A stretch of DNA of 64,000 bases, taken from contig JBBIRW010000002.1 of assembly GCA_037441565.1 (NCBI GenBank), positions 1 through 64,000 of the forward strand, given 5' to 3'. Each line of letters begins with the position of its first letter. Within the stretch, counting starts at the first letter, position 1. The translations under genes were made by a program, and so were the position numbers. Positions 8,327-17,511 of this stretch are shown here, one piece after another. The DNA comes from JBBIRW01 sp037441565 (GTDB lineage Bacteria > Desulfobacterota > JBBIRW01). Below the pieces are notes generated by a model. The model searched no databases, was not told the DNA's origin, and saw only the letters and a program-made list of their open reading frames with translations.

Positions 8327-9601
8327 TCAGTCCCACTTTCTTCTGTCATCGATCTTTTTTACTTTATCGGGTATGGTTCCTGAAGGAACAAACTCAACCT
8401 CTCCACGCAACTTCATTATCTCCCTCATGGAGTTTTTCAACTGCTCTGAAAGTGTGATTCTATTGACTTCCTCAGACTCAGGCTCAACCATCAAAACCAT
8501 TTCATCCCTGTGATCCTTTTTTGTAATAACAAGTTGATATCGCGAAATCCCTTTACAGGTAGAAACAACCTGATCAACCTGCCATGGATAAATAAATATG
8601 CCCCGAACCTTTGTTGATTCCCCAACCCTGCCAAGGATTCTTAAAAGCCTCGGCGACGTCCTTCCGCAGGCACAGATATCATCACTCATTACGGATATAT
8701 CGCCTGTTGCAAATCTAATAAGGGGGTAGGTCTCATTGAATGCAGTAAAAACAACCTCACCAGGTTCACCCTTTCCTGCAGGCTCTCCTGTGTCGGGATT
8801 AATGATCTCTACAAAGACATCTTCAATTATGTGCATCCCGTTTTTCTCCGAGCATTCGTAAGAAATAATCCCTATATCTGCAGTTCCGTATCCCTGTCTC
8901 ACATAGATTCCGTAAATCTCTTCAAATTCCCTTCTTACACTTTCCGAAAGCATCTCCGCAATAACAAATGCACGTCTCAGGAAAAGCTCACCTTTGATAT
9001 TCACACCGAGTTCCTCAGCCCTCTTCAGTATTATTCCAAGGAAGCTTGGTGTTCCAACATAACCATTGACAGGAATCCCTTTCAGTATGCCTATCTGGAT
9101 ATCTGTATTTCCTGGACCTGTTGGAACAACAACACATCCTATTGACTGGAGTCCTTCATCAAGCATAAAGCCAAGCGGGGAGAGATGATAGGATGTTGTG
9201 TTTATAACAATATCGCCCTTTCTGAATCCTGCGGAATAGAGCGCTTTTGCAAAATTCCAGTAATCAAGCCTTCTCCCTTCAGGCTCGTATATAGGACCGG
9301 GGGACTGATATACACGCTTCACATCCCTTATGTCCTTTGCGGCAAAACCACCAAATGGGGGGTTTTCACTCTGCAGGCGAGGAAGATCGGTTTTTTTAAG
9401 CACAGGGATTTTTATGAGATCTGAGGCAGCTCTTATATCTTCGGGTTTCAATCCCTCCCTCTCCATTATCCTTCTAAATCCCGGAGAGTTGCTGAAGGCA
9501 TACCTTACAATTTCCCTGACTCTCCTGTCATAGTATTCCTTCCTCGCATCCGGATGCATCATCTCCATTTCTGGATCAAGGCAGCCTGTCCTCTCCTTCA
9601 T
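8327..9601 (-). CDS. PaaK-like AMP-forming CoA ligase, atypical phosphate loop
   Basis: 424 residues, the size of the phenylacetate-CoA ligase (PaaK) family. It shows family landmarks such as YGTADIG, the TYPLIRFATGD block, GRVGESTKVRGIFIYPWQVD and a C-terminal lysine-rich segment (IPDKVKKIDD). The Ser/Thr/Gly-rich phosphate loop usually read as SSGTTGKPT is replaced by QSPGPIYEPEG at about residues 98-108. Activity on an aromatic acid is therefore uncertain and no substrate can be named. It is the last gene of the liv-like operon, 10 bases after livF, so it probably handles the substrate that the transporter brings in, or a related acid. Confidence 0.75.
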   Translation of the reverse strand: MKERTGCLDPEMEMMHPDARKEYYDRRVREIVRYAFSNSPGFRRIMEREGLKPEDIRAASDLIKIPVLKKTDLPRLQSENPPFGGFAAKDIRDVKRVYQSPGPIYEPEGRRLDYWNFAKALYSAGFRKGDIVINTTSYHLSPLGFMLDEGLQSIGCVVVPTGPGNTDIQIGILKGIPVNGYVGTPSFLGIILKRAEELGVNIKGELFLRRAFVIAEMLSESVRREFEEIYGIYVRQGYGTADIGIISYECSEKNGMHIIEDVFVEIINPDTGEPAGKGEPGEVVFTAFNETYPLIRFATGDISVMSDDICACGRTSPRLLRILGRVGESTKVRGIFIYPWQVDQVVSTCKGISRYQLVITKKDHRDEMVLMVEPESEEVNRITLSEQLKNSMREIMKLRGEVEFVPSGTIPDKVKKIDDRRKWD

Positions 9602-9611
9602 AAAAGCCCCC

Positions 9612-10415
9612 TCACGAAAGCCACCTTTTTCTTCTCTTATAGTGCTTCACATCCCTGTAGCTCTTCCTCTTTCCAACTTCAGTGAGCCCCAGATAGAACT
9701 CCCTTATATCCTCGTTCTCCTTTAGTTTATTAGATGGTCCATCAAGCACAATCCTTCCATTTTCCATAACATATCCATACTCCGCAATAGATAGTGCAAG
9801 CCTTGCATTCTGTTCAACAAGGAGGATGGATGTCTTCTCATCCCTGTTTATCCTCTGTATTATTTCAAAGATCTCTGCAACAAGAAGCGGGCTCAAGCCC
9901 ATTGATGGCTCGTCGAGGAGCATGAGTTTTGGATTTGCCATCAATGCCCTTCCGATAACAAGCATCTGCTGTTCACCGCCGCTCAAATAGCCAGCAAGGA
10001 CCTTCCTCCTTTCAAGAAGCCTCGGGAAATAGTGATAAACCATCTCCATATTCCTTTTGAGATCCCTGCTACTTTTTATTGTATGCCCTCCTGCTATGAG
10101 ATTCTCCTCAACGGTGAGATCCTCAAATACCCTTCTTCCCTCCATTACCTGAAATATACCCATCCTCACGATCTCCTCAGCAGGAAGCTTATCTATCCTT
10201 ACACCCATAAATTCAATACTTCCATCCGTTACCTCCCCATCCTCAGCCTTGAGCAATCCGGAGATAGCCTTAAGGGTTGTGCTTTTTCCTGCGCCATTGT
10301 TCCCCAGTATTGTAACAATCTGTCCTTCCTTAACTTCAAGTGAAAGTCCTTTTAGCACAAGAATCACATCACTGTATATAACCTCTATGTTGTTTACACT
10401 CAGAAATGAACCCAT
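9612..10415 (-). CDS. livF: LivF, ABC transporter ATPase of the branched-chain amino acid type
   Basis: 267 residues. Walker A GNNGAGKST (~38-46), signature LSGGEQQML, Walker B LMLLDEPSMGL and the switch His in ILLVEQNA are all present. The last ~25 residues form a basic extension (KHYKRRKRW) beyond the usual LivF end. GAGGAG lies just before the ATG at 10415. It is separated from livK by a strong hairpin, which suggests unequal expression within one transcript. With LivG, LivH, LivM and LivK it makes a complete HAAT-type importer. Confidence 0.92.
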   Translation of the reverse strand: MGSFLSVNNIEVIYSDVILVLKGLSLEVKEGQIVTILGNNGAGKSTTLKAISGLLKAEDGEVTDGSIEFMGVRIDKLPAEEIVRMGIFQVMEGRRVFEDLTVEENLIAGGHTIKSSRDLKRNMEMVYHYFPRLLERRKVLAGYLSGGEQQMLVIGRALMANPKLMLLDEPSMGLSPLLVAEIFEIIQRINRDEKTSILLVEQNARLALSIAEYGYVMENGRIVLDGPSNKLKENEDIREFYLGLTEVGKRKSYRDVKHYKRRKRWLS

Positions 10416-10435
10416 CTTCTCCTCTGAATGTTTTT

Positions 10436-10463
10436 GGACCCTCCCTTCAGAAAGGGAGGGTCC
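10436..10463 (-). promoter_or_regulatory. Strong intra-operon hairpin between livK and livF
   Basis: A perfect 12-bp stem GGACCCTCCCTT/AAGGGAGGGTCC with a four-base loop lies in the 76-base livK-livF gap. On the minus strand it is followed by AAAAAC, not a T-tract, so it is not a standard terminator. Such hairpins after binding-protein genes commonly stabilise the upstream mRNA; that role is inferred here. Confidence 0.75.
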
Positions 10464-10491
10464 ATATAAAGGTCAGATACGGATAATCCTA

Positions 10492-11712
10492 TTACCAGCC
10501 AATGAACCTCTTTTCCCTTGCAATCTCAACATCCTTTACAAAAACAAGCTTACCGTTGCTTACCTTGTAGATCTTCTCCTTTACATTCGGTCTATGATCA
10601 TCAGGTGTAAATGTAATCGGTGCACATAGACCACCAGTATCAAAGTTTCTCAATGTTTCAAGCGCCGCCTTTATATTTGGACCTGTATACTCACCCTTTA
10701 CCCTTTTAAGGGCTTCCCACATAACCATCATGGTGGTCCAGCCCTGAACATAACGAATGGTATGCGTATCATTGGGATGATACTTTCTGTGTGCCTCCAT
10801 AATCGCCTTCATCCCAGGCACATTTTCACCCCAGAAGGCAAAGGGAACCATTCCGTATGCCCTTTCATCAGCAGCAGGTCCTGCAAGTTTGGGAAGATTC
10901 TCATCAAATCCCCAGTTGTTGATGATAAACTTTGTCCTGAGACCAAGCTTTGCAGCATCCTTAAGTATTGTTGCTGTTGACATGGTTGTTCCGCCAACCC
11001 ATGCCCAGTCTGGGTCGAATCCCTTCATAGAAAGGAGCTGTGAGGTTGCATCAAGCGCAGTTAGCGCAACGTTCTGATCAGGACCTATGTCTATTCCAAG
11101 CTCCTGGGCAAATGCCTTTCCTGCAGGTATGGGTGCCCTTCCATAACCAACATCAGGATATATGAACACAACCCTTGGCTTCCTCCCTTTCGCCTCAGGG
11201 AAGTGCTCTGTTATCGTCTCGTTTACATACTTCATGGCCATCCTTATGGCATCAGAATAGCTCGTTCCAACAAAGAAGTTGTAGGGTGTCTTGGATGGAT
11301 CATTAAGGTGGGATGAGTAAGAGGCTGACATGTATACTACCTTCTCCTCATTTATGGTTTTGCTCAATGCCTCTGTATCTCCTGTTCCCCACCCCTGAAT
11401 GATCTGAACATTGTGGGCATCCCTCAGATTTTTGTATGTCTTTACTGCCTCAGGGATCTTGTAACCATAATCGTTGGCAAGAAGCTCGATGGGGATTCCA
11501 TGCACACCACCGTGCTCATTAATATATCTTGCGGCGTCCACTGCACCCTGTGCATAATCCTTTCCCACATCCGATGTTGGTCCTGTCATATCAAAGATTC
11601 CACCAACCTTGATAACCTTGGGTTTCTGCGCCTCACCCGGTGCAATAAAAACAAAGGCAAACAAAACTGCAAAGATTGAAGAGAGTTTTAGAACAATGTG
11701 GATTCTTTTCAT
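10492..11712 (-). CDS. LivK-like periplasmic substrate-binding protein
   Basis: 406 residues. An N-terminal signal peptide (basic start, hydrophobic core, cleavage near PGEAQ) precedes a periplasmic binding protein type I fold (KVGGIFDMTGPTSDVG, IIQGWGTGD, RVVFIYPDVGYGR). It would capture the substrate for LivHMGF. The setting with two CoA ligases argues for an organic acid rather than, or as well as, an amino acid, but the sequence alone does not decide. AAAGGAGG lies just before the ATG at 11712, the best ribosome site in the operon, matching the need for excess binding protein. Confidence 0.88.
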   Translation of the reverse strand: MKRIHIVLKLSSIFAVLFAFVFIAPGEAQKPKVIKVGGIFDMTGPTSDVGKDYAQGAVDAARYINEHGGVHGIPIELLANDYGYKIPEAVKTYKNLRDAHNVQIIQGWGTGDTEALSKTINEEKVVYMSASYSSHLNDPSKTPYNFFVGTSYSDAIRMAMKYVNETITEHFPEAKGRKPRVVFIYPDVGYGRAPIPAGKAFAQELGIDIGPDQNVALTALDATSQLLSMKGFDPDWAWVGGTTMSTATILKDAAKLGLRTKFIINNWGFDENLPKLAGPAADERAYGMVPFAFWGENVPGMKAIMEAHRKYHPNDTHTIRYVQGWTTMMVMWEALKRVKGEYTGPNIKAALETLRNFDTGGLCAPITFTPDDHRPNVKEKIYKVSNGKLVFVKDVEIAREKRFIGW

Positions 11713-11822
11713 ATGCTACCTCCTTTCGGTTTTGTTTATTTTGATATATCTTGCCTCTCCCATCTGTCTTCTTTCTCCTGCTTACTCCACCTCCCCATCT
11801 TTTTTACCCCTTAATCCCTGAA

Positions 11823-12866
11823 TCAGTAAGAAAAGGGCCAGAGTTTCCAGTATGCCTTAATCGTCCTCCATCTTTCAGCCAGACCATCAGGCTCAAAGAT
11901 GAGGAATGCTATGATAATCAATCCAAATACCGCTTCCTGAAGACCTGTGATCGCACCTATTATCCCTGGATAGATCCTTCCAAAATATGATGCCGTAATC
12001 CTCAATATCTCGGGAAGTGCAGTCATGAATATTGCACCAAATATAGAGCCAAGGATGCTTCCGAGACCACCAACAATGATGATGCCGAGGTAGTAGAGAG
12101 AAAGCCAGAGCGGGAAGTGTTCAGGTGAAATGATCCCCACATAATGACCCCATAGACTCCCTGTTATCCCTGCATAAAATGTGCTCAGACCAAACGCCAT
12201 GAGCTTGTACTTCCAGAGATTAACACCGAGGAGTTCTGCTGCTATATCCCTGTCACGGATAGCGATAAATGCCCTTCCAACCCTTGTTCTGAAAAGGTTC
12301 CTTGCAAAGGTTACACCCAGTGTTACAACAGCAAAGAGGAGATAGAAATACTTTCTGTCACTATCAAATACAAAACCCATTATGCTTGCCTTTGGAACTA
12401 TTAGACCTGTTGAGCCCTGCGTGATGAAGTCGAGATTGTACATACACCACTCTATTATGAGCTGGGCTGCCATCGTTGCGAGAATCAGGTAGAAACCCTT
12501 AACTCGAAGTGAAGGAAGTCCAAAGATCATTCCAACAAAGGATGTAAAAAATCCTGCAAGGACCATGGAGAGGAGAAAAGGTATCTTAAAATGTATCATG
12601 AAGAGGGCTGATGAATATGCACCAACGCCTATGAATGCGCCGTGTGCGAAAGTTATCTGCCCTGCAAAACCTGTGAGCAGATTCACACCAATAGAGCCAA
12701 GGATAAAGATAAGAGCAACATTTGTAAAGGAAAGAAGTGCCTTACTCACAATGAAGGGGTATATCAGCATCAAAATAAAGAAGATAACAAGCCATGCCCT
12801 GACCCACAGCGTCTGGAAAATCCTTTCATCAGTTCTGTATTTCGTATGAAAGAGACCTGTTGGCAA
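11823..12866 (-). CDS. livM: LivM-like ABC transporter permease
   Basis: 347 residues with about nine to ten hydrophobic segments and the LivM blocks GSIGVNLLTGFAGQITFAHGAF and RVGRAFIAIRDRDIAAELLGV, the latter being the EAA-like cytoplasmic loop that contacts the ATPase. The start is a TTG at 12866 with GGAGG five bases upstream. The next gene, livK, begins 110 bases later; that gap holds only the livK ribosome site as a recognisable signal. It pairs with LivH. Confidence 0.9.
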   Translation of the reverse strand: MPTGLFHTKYRTDERIFQTLWVRAWLVIFFILMLIYPFIVSKALLSFTNVALIFILGSIGVNLLTGFAGQITFAHGAFIGVGAYSSALFMIHFKIPFLLSMVLAGFFTSFVGMIFGLPSLRVKGFYLILATMAAQLIIEWCMYNLDFITQGSTGLIVPKASIMGFVFDSDRKYFYLLFAVVTLGVTFARNLFRTRVGRAFIAIRDRDIAAELLGVNLWKYKLMAFGLSTFYAGITGSLWGHYVGIISPEHFPLWLSLYYLGIIIVGGLGSILGSIFGAIFMTALPEILRITASYFGRIYPGIIGAITGLQEAVFGLIIIAFLIFEPDGLAERWRTIKAYWKLWPFSY

Positions 12867-12882
12867 TCAAACCTCCAGTGAA

Positions 12883-13779
12883 CTAAAGTCTTTCTATAAT
12901 AGGTTTTCCAAATAGCCCATAGGGTCTGAATATGAGAACAAGGACAAGAAACACATATGGTGCAATCTCCTTTACACCGGCTCTGAAATATATGTCAAAA
13001 TAGCCACCGCATAGATTCTCAAGCACACCAACAGTTATCCCCCCTATGATTGCACCCGGGATTGAATCCAGTCCACCAAAAACAACAGCAGGAAGCACTT
13101 TAAGTCCCATCAGTGTTATTGATATGTTTATCCCATTTATCAATCCCAGGATCACACCTCCCATTGATGCAACTAGTGTTGCTATTATCCATGAAAGTGC
13201 AAAGACCTGGCTCACACTTATACCCATGGAGAGCGCTGCCTGCTGATGGCTTGCTGCAGCACGCATAGCAATACCTGTTCGCGAATATTTAAAGAACAGG
13301 CTAAATGCGATAAGCAAAATTGCAGCAAAAACTATACTTGTCATATAGACCCTTGAGAGCGGGATAGGTCCAATATAAACAGGAACCTGTGAGAAAACAG
13401 AAGGGTAGATCCTTGTGTCCGTTCCCCAGATGATAATCACAATACCACGAAGCAGGCTTGAAAGACCGACAGTTACCATGATCGTTGATATAATAGGCTC
13501 ACCTACCATGGGTCTGAGGGAAAGCCTTTCAATCAGAAGCGCTATAACAACTGATGCAACGAGGGTTAGTATAAAGGAAACGATAAAGGGAAGCTGAAGC
13601 TGGATACTGAAAAGAAAACATATATAGGCGCCAACAAGAACAAGCTCTCCCTGTGCAAGGTTGAGAACACCTGTTGACTTGTAGATAAGAACCCATCCCA
13701 GGGCAACAAGTGCATAAACACTTCCTATAACAAGACCCGTTATCAGAAGCTGTAAAAAGAATAAAAGCGACTCGTTCAT
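12883..13779 (-). CDS. livH: LivH-like ABC transporter permease
   Basis: 298 residues, about eight membrane segments, with LivH motifs GSVYALVALGWVLIYKSTGVLN near the start and RTGIAMRAAASHQQAALSMGI in the cytoplasmic loop. GGGGAGG precedes the ATG at 13779. It lies between the acyl-CoA ligase gene and livM with short gaps, in one operon. It forms the translocation channel with LivM. Confidence 0.92.
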   Translation of the reverse strand: MNESLLFFLQLLITGLVIGSVYALVALGWVLIYKSTGVLNLAQGELVLVGAYICFLFSIQLQLPFIVSFILTLVASVVIALLIERLSLRPMVGEPIISTIMVTVGLSSLLRGIVIIIWGTDTRIYPSVFSQVPVYIGPIPLSRVYMTSIVFAAILLIAFSLFFKYSRTGIAMRAAASHQQAALSMGISVSQVFALSWIIATLVASMGGVILGLINGINISITLMGLKVLPAVVFGGLDSIPGAIIGGITVGVLENLCGGYFDIYFRAGVKEIAPYVFLVLVLIFRPYGLFGKPIIERL

Positions 13780-13794
13780 GAGGACCTCCCCTGA

Positions 13795-15756
13795 TTAATC
13801 CTCAATCTTCCAGAACTCCCACCATCTCTTCTTACCATAAAGCCTTTCATACTCCTCATCGGATCTCATCGTTCTCACGAGGAGATTTGTCCTGATAGTT
13901 GATGTTCTCCCATCCTGATACCTTATCTTTGATTCAATGGGGAGTATTTCAACATCACTGTATATGGCATTTATCTCCTTCTCATATTTCTGGGTTATAA
14001 CATTTCTCCTCAGCTTCCTTGTCCTTGTAAGCTCCTCATCATCCGCATCGAGCTCCTTGTAGAGAAGCATAAACTTCCTTATCCTCGCTGCCTTTGGAAG
14101 TGTTTTGTTAACTTTATACACTTCCCTTTCTATAAGATCACATACCTCGGGCTTTGCAGCAAGATCCGTATACGTTGTGTATGGGATAAGGCGATCCTCA
14201 GCCCACTTTCCCACATGCTTGTAATCGATACATATTATGGCGCCTATGTATGGCTTCTGATGACCAACAACCATCGCCTCTATGATATAGGGTGAAAACT
14301 TGAGTTTATTTTCGATAAACATGGGTGAAAATCGCGTTCCATCTGAAAGCATCATCAGATCCTTAACCCTGTCGATAACAACAAGATGACCATCCTCATC
14401 AAAATACCCTGCATCACCTGAATGCAGCCACCCGTCTCTTAGAGTCTTTGCAGTTGCCTCTGGGTCTTTATAATAACCCTGAAAGACCGATGGGCTACGG
14501 GAAAGGATCTCACCTTCATCTGAAATCCTTATCTCTGTTTCAGGTATGGGTATTCCAACTGTATCAAATTTTATATCATCATCCCTGTGGATTGTTGAAA
14601 TGCCTGATATCTCTGTCTGACCATATATCTGCTTAAGATTTACTCCTAATGCATGGAAGAATCGAAATACATCAGGACCGAGTGCTGCCCCACCTGTCAT
14701 AGCACTCCTCAGTCTTGCAAAACCCAGCCTGTCCTTGAGGGGTCTGAATATGGCGATCCATGCCATAAGGTAGAGGATCTTCCATATTAATGGGGGGTTC
14801 TGTTTCTTGAATTTAAAGTCTGCCCATTTATAGCCGATGGGAAGGCAAATATTGTAGATCATTCGCTTTAAGAACGATGCATCCAGCACCTTAACCTTTA
14901 CCTGCCTTGAGAGGCTCTCCCACACCCTCGGGGGTGAAAACATAACATTAGGGCCGATCTCGTAAAGGTCATGCATGGCTGTTTCTGGCTCTTCAGGGAA
15001 GTTCACCGTGAATCCAATGGAAAGGGCAGTGGATACAGACATCATCTGTTCACCTATCCATGGCAGCGGAAGGAATGAGACGTATTCATCATCTTCATAT
15101 TTGGGATCCACCTTATTCAGGTTCATCGCCATCTTGAGCATATTTCTGTGTGTTAAAAGAACACCCTTCGGAAAGCCTGTTGTTCCTGATGTGTATGCAA
15201 TGAATGCTATATCATTTTCCTTAATCCTGTTTACATTATCTTCAAAAAGCCCCTGCTCCTTCTTTTCAAGTTCCCTCCCCCGCCTTTCCACTTCAGGAAA
15301 ATAAATGAGCATCGGATCCTTATATTTTCTCATTCCTTTTGGATCGGTGTATATGATGTTCTGAAGCTTGGGAAGCTTATCCTTCATATTGAGGATCTTG
15401 TCCACCTGCTCCTGATCCTCTGCAACAACAAATTTTGCATCGGAATGATCAATGATATATGAAACCTCTGAGAGGATGGAGTCCTGATATATCCCGAGTG
15501 GGATTGCTCCTGCTGACTGGGCTGCAAGTTCTGCAAAGAGCCATTCAGGTCTGTTATCCCCTATAATTGCAACCTTATCATCCTTTTCAAGCCCCAGACT
15601 TATCAGTCCGAGAGAGAAGTATTTTATATGTTCATAATAATCCTTCCATGTGTACTCCTGCCAGATCCCGAACTCCTTCTCCCTTAAGGCAGCCTTTCTT
15701 GCACCATATTTCTTTGCATTTCTCAATAAAAGTGCCGGAAAGGTTGTTTCTTCCAC
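13795..15756 (-). CDS. Long-chain acyl-CoA synthetase-like AMP-forming ligase (FAA1/FadD15 type)
   Basis: About 653 residues. The AMP-binding core has an intact phosphate loop AYTSGTTGFPKG (~189-200), the YGQTEISG block and DGWLHSGDAGYFDEDGHL. Length and the bacterial long-chain synthetase C-terminus (DDEELTRTRKLRR) fit the FAA1-like group that activates fatty or similar carboxylic acids. GTG at 15756 (GAGGTG five bases before) is preferred to the TTG one codon earlier. It is inserted between livG and livH, so uptake and CoA capture are genetically linked. In several anaerobes this ligase sits in liv-like clusters; its substrate is not established here. Confidence 0.85.
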   Translation of the reverse strand: MEETTFPALLLRNAKKYGARKAALREKEFGIWQEYTWKDYYEHIKYFSLGLISLGLEKDDKVAIIGDNRPEWLFAELAAQSAGAIPLGIYQDSILSEVSYIIDHSDAKFVVAEDQEQVDKILNMKDKLPKLQNIIYTDPKGMRKYKDPMLIYFPEVERRGRELEKKEQGLFEDNVNRIKENDIAFIAYTSGTTGFPKGVLLTHRNMLKMAMNLNKVDPKYEDDEYVSFLPLPWIGEQMMSVSTALSIGFTVNFPEEPETAMHDLYEIGPNVMFSPPRVWESLSRQVKVKVLDASFLKRMIYNICLPIGYKWADFKFKKQNPPLIWKILYLMAWIAIFRPLKDRLGFARLRSAMTGGAALGPDVFRFFHALGVNLKQIYGQTEISGISTIHRDDDIKFDTVGIPIPETEIRISDEGEILSRSPSVFQGYYKDPEATAKTLRDGWLHSGDAGYFDEDGHLVVIDRVKDLMMLSDGTRFSPMFIENKLKFSPYIIEAMVVGHQKPYIGAIICIDYKHVGKWAEDRLIPYTTYTDLAAKPEVCDLIEREVYKVNKTLPKAARIRKFMLLYKELDADDEELTRTRKLRRNVITQKYEKEINAIYSDVEILPIESKIRYQDGRTSTIRTNLLVRTMRSDEEYERLYGKKRWWEFWKIED

Positions 15757-15777
15757 CAAAACACCTCGATGATATAT

Positions 15778-16569
15778 TTATAGCCTGGAGATCGAAAGGT
15801 CCTCTTCCCCGAGATACGCCTTTATAACCCTTGGATCATTCCTTATATCAGCGGGCTTCCCCTCTGCTATCTTTATCCCAAAATCAAGGACACAAACCCT
15901 GTCAGAAAGATCCATAACTACTCCCATGTCATGTTCGATCAGCACAATGGTGATCTTCCACTCCTCATGGATGTCTAAAATAAAGCGTGCCATATCCTCC
16001 ACTTCCTCAAGGTTCATCCCTGTCATCGGTTCATCAAGCAGGAGGATCTTCGGATCTGTGGCAAGTGCCCTTGCAAGCTCAACCCGCTTCTGAAGCCCGT
16101 AGGGTAGTGTTCCAACGATCTTCTTTCTGATTGGGGCAATTTCGAGGAGATCAATTATCCTCTCTTCGATCTCCTTTCTCAACCTCATCTCTTCCCTGTA
16201 TGCCTTACCCACATATAAACCCGCTGATAATACCCCTGTTTTGAGATGCACATGGGCACCAAGCTTTATATTATCAAGCACTGTCATCCCCTTAAACAGA
16301 TTCACACCCTGGAATGTCCTTGCAATCCCTAAGGCTGCCCTCCTGTGTGGAGGGATATGCGTTATATCAACCCCATCGAAGATAATACGACCCCTCTCGG
16401 GTTTATAGAATCCATTTATGCAATTAAGGAGGCAGGTCTTGCCAGCACCATTGGGTCCAATGATCGCAAAGATCTCATCCCTCAATATTTCCACTGAAAC
16501 GCCGCTTAATGCCTTTACGCCACCAAAGCTGAGATGGATATCCTCACACCTCAGGAAAATATCATTCAT
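15778..16569 (-). CDS. livG: LivG-like ABC transporter ATPase
   Basis: 263 residues. Walker A GPNGAGKT, the LivG block ALGIARTFQGVNLF, Walker B ILLLDEPMTGM and the switch His in VLIEHDMG are present. The signature motif reads LPYGLQKRVELARAL rather than LSGGQ, a common LivG variant. It is the first gene of the operon, after a TTGACA-type promoter. It works as a heterodimer with LivF. Confidence 0.92.
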   Translation of the reverse strand: MNDIFLRCEDIHLSFGGVKALSGVSVEILRDEIFAIIGPNGAGKTCLLNCINGFYKPERGRIIFDGVDITHIPPHRRAALGIARTFQGVNLFKGMTVLDNIKLGAHVHLKTGVLSAGLYVGKAYREEMRLRKEIEERIIDLLEIAPIRKKIVGTLPYGLQKRVELARALATDPKILLLDEPMTGMNLEEVEDMARFILDIHEEWKITIVLIEHDMGVVMDLSDRVCVLDFGIKIAEGKPADIRNDPRVIKAYLGEEDLSISRL

Positions 16570-16599
16570 TCCTAACCCTTAAGTTTTTATCAAACGTCC

Positions 16600-16627
16600 A
16601 TTTAACATTTTTATTTCCATCTGTCAA
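16600..16627 (-). promoter_or_regulatory. Promoter of the liv/CoA-ligase operon
   Basis: On the minus strand TTGACA (16622-16627), 16 bases, TTAAAT (16600-16605). The start would fall near 16593, about 24 bases before livG. It lies just after the aroE stop, where no clear terminator is visible. Confidence 0.5.
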
Positions 16628-16640
16628 GGAAAAAAATCTG

Positions 16641-17495
16641 CTAAGAAAAATATTGTTTTATTGCCTCTTTCATAACGGAAATTGGCGCCTTTCTGCCCGT
16701 CCATATCTCAAAGCTCAGTGCCCCCTGATACAGAAGCATGCCCTCGCCCGAGAGCGTTTTAAATCCATGTTTTCTTGCCTCACTTAAAAGATCCGTTCCT
16801 GATGGCTTGTAAACAATATCTGCTATAATAGCATCCTTCTTTATTCTTTCAAAGGATAAGGGGATGTGATCTTCTTCCTTGAGTCCTATGGATGTAGCAT
16901 TGACAAGCATATGCATATCCGGCAGGATCTCCCTGATCTCCTGTAACCGAAAAGGGTGATAGTAGAACCTCTTTTCTGGAAAATGCTGTGAAAAATATCG
17001 GGCAAGAAATGCTCCCTTCTCCTCTGTCCTGTTTACTATATGTATGGCCTTTACCCCATTTAAGGCAAGTGCACCAGCAATAGCCCTCGCAGCACCCCCT
17101 GCACCGAATATCAAAACCTCCATCCCCTCCGGTTCAATACCCGCCTCCCTCATGGAAATGAGAAACCCCTCACCATCTGTGTTGTAACCCTTAAGATGCC
17201 CTCCTTCGTTTTTAATTGTATTCACAGCCCCAAAAAGGGATGCCTCAGGGGAGAGGCTATCGAGATATGGAATGATCGACTCTTTATGGGGAACAGTTAC
17301 ATTCACACCCGCAATGCCCAGCGCCCTTATCCCCTCCACTGCCTCTCTAATGGAAACTGGTGGAACAGAAAAGGGCACATAGATCCAGTCCAGACCAAGG
17401 GATCTGAAGGCAGCATTGTGTATCACTGGTGATAAGCTATGCTCAACAGGAAAACCTATAATAGCAGCAACCTTTGTCCTTCCTGATATCTGCAT
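16641..17495 (-). CDS. aroE: Shikimate dehydrogenase
   Basis: 284 residues. It has the shikimate site (EHSLSPVIHNAAF), catalytic Lys in NVTVPHKE (~70), NTDGEGF and the NADP-binding GAGGAARAI (~130). AroE reduces 3-dehydroshikimate to shikimate in aromatic amino acid synthesis. It follows the HNH nuclease gene by 16 bases and is the last gene of the selA operon. No other shikimate gene is in the window, so its place here reflects transcript sharing rather than a pathway cluster. Confidence 0.95.
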   Translation of the reverse strand: MQISGRTKVAAIIGFPVEHSLSPVIHNAAFRSLGLDWIYVPFSVPPVSIREAVEGIRALGIAGVNVTVPHKESIIPYLDSLSPEASLFGAVNTIKNEGGHLKGYNTDGEGFLISMREAGIEPEGMEVLIFGAGGAARAIAGALALNGVKAIHIVNRTEEKGAFLARYFSQHFPEKRFYYHPFRLQEIREILPDMHMLVNATSIGLKEEDHIPLSFERIKKDAIIADIVYKPSGTDLLSEARKHGFKTLSGEGMLLYQGALSFEIWTGRKAPISVMKEAIKQYFS

Positions 17496-17511
17496 CTATC
17501 TTGAAAACTCC

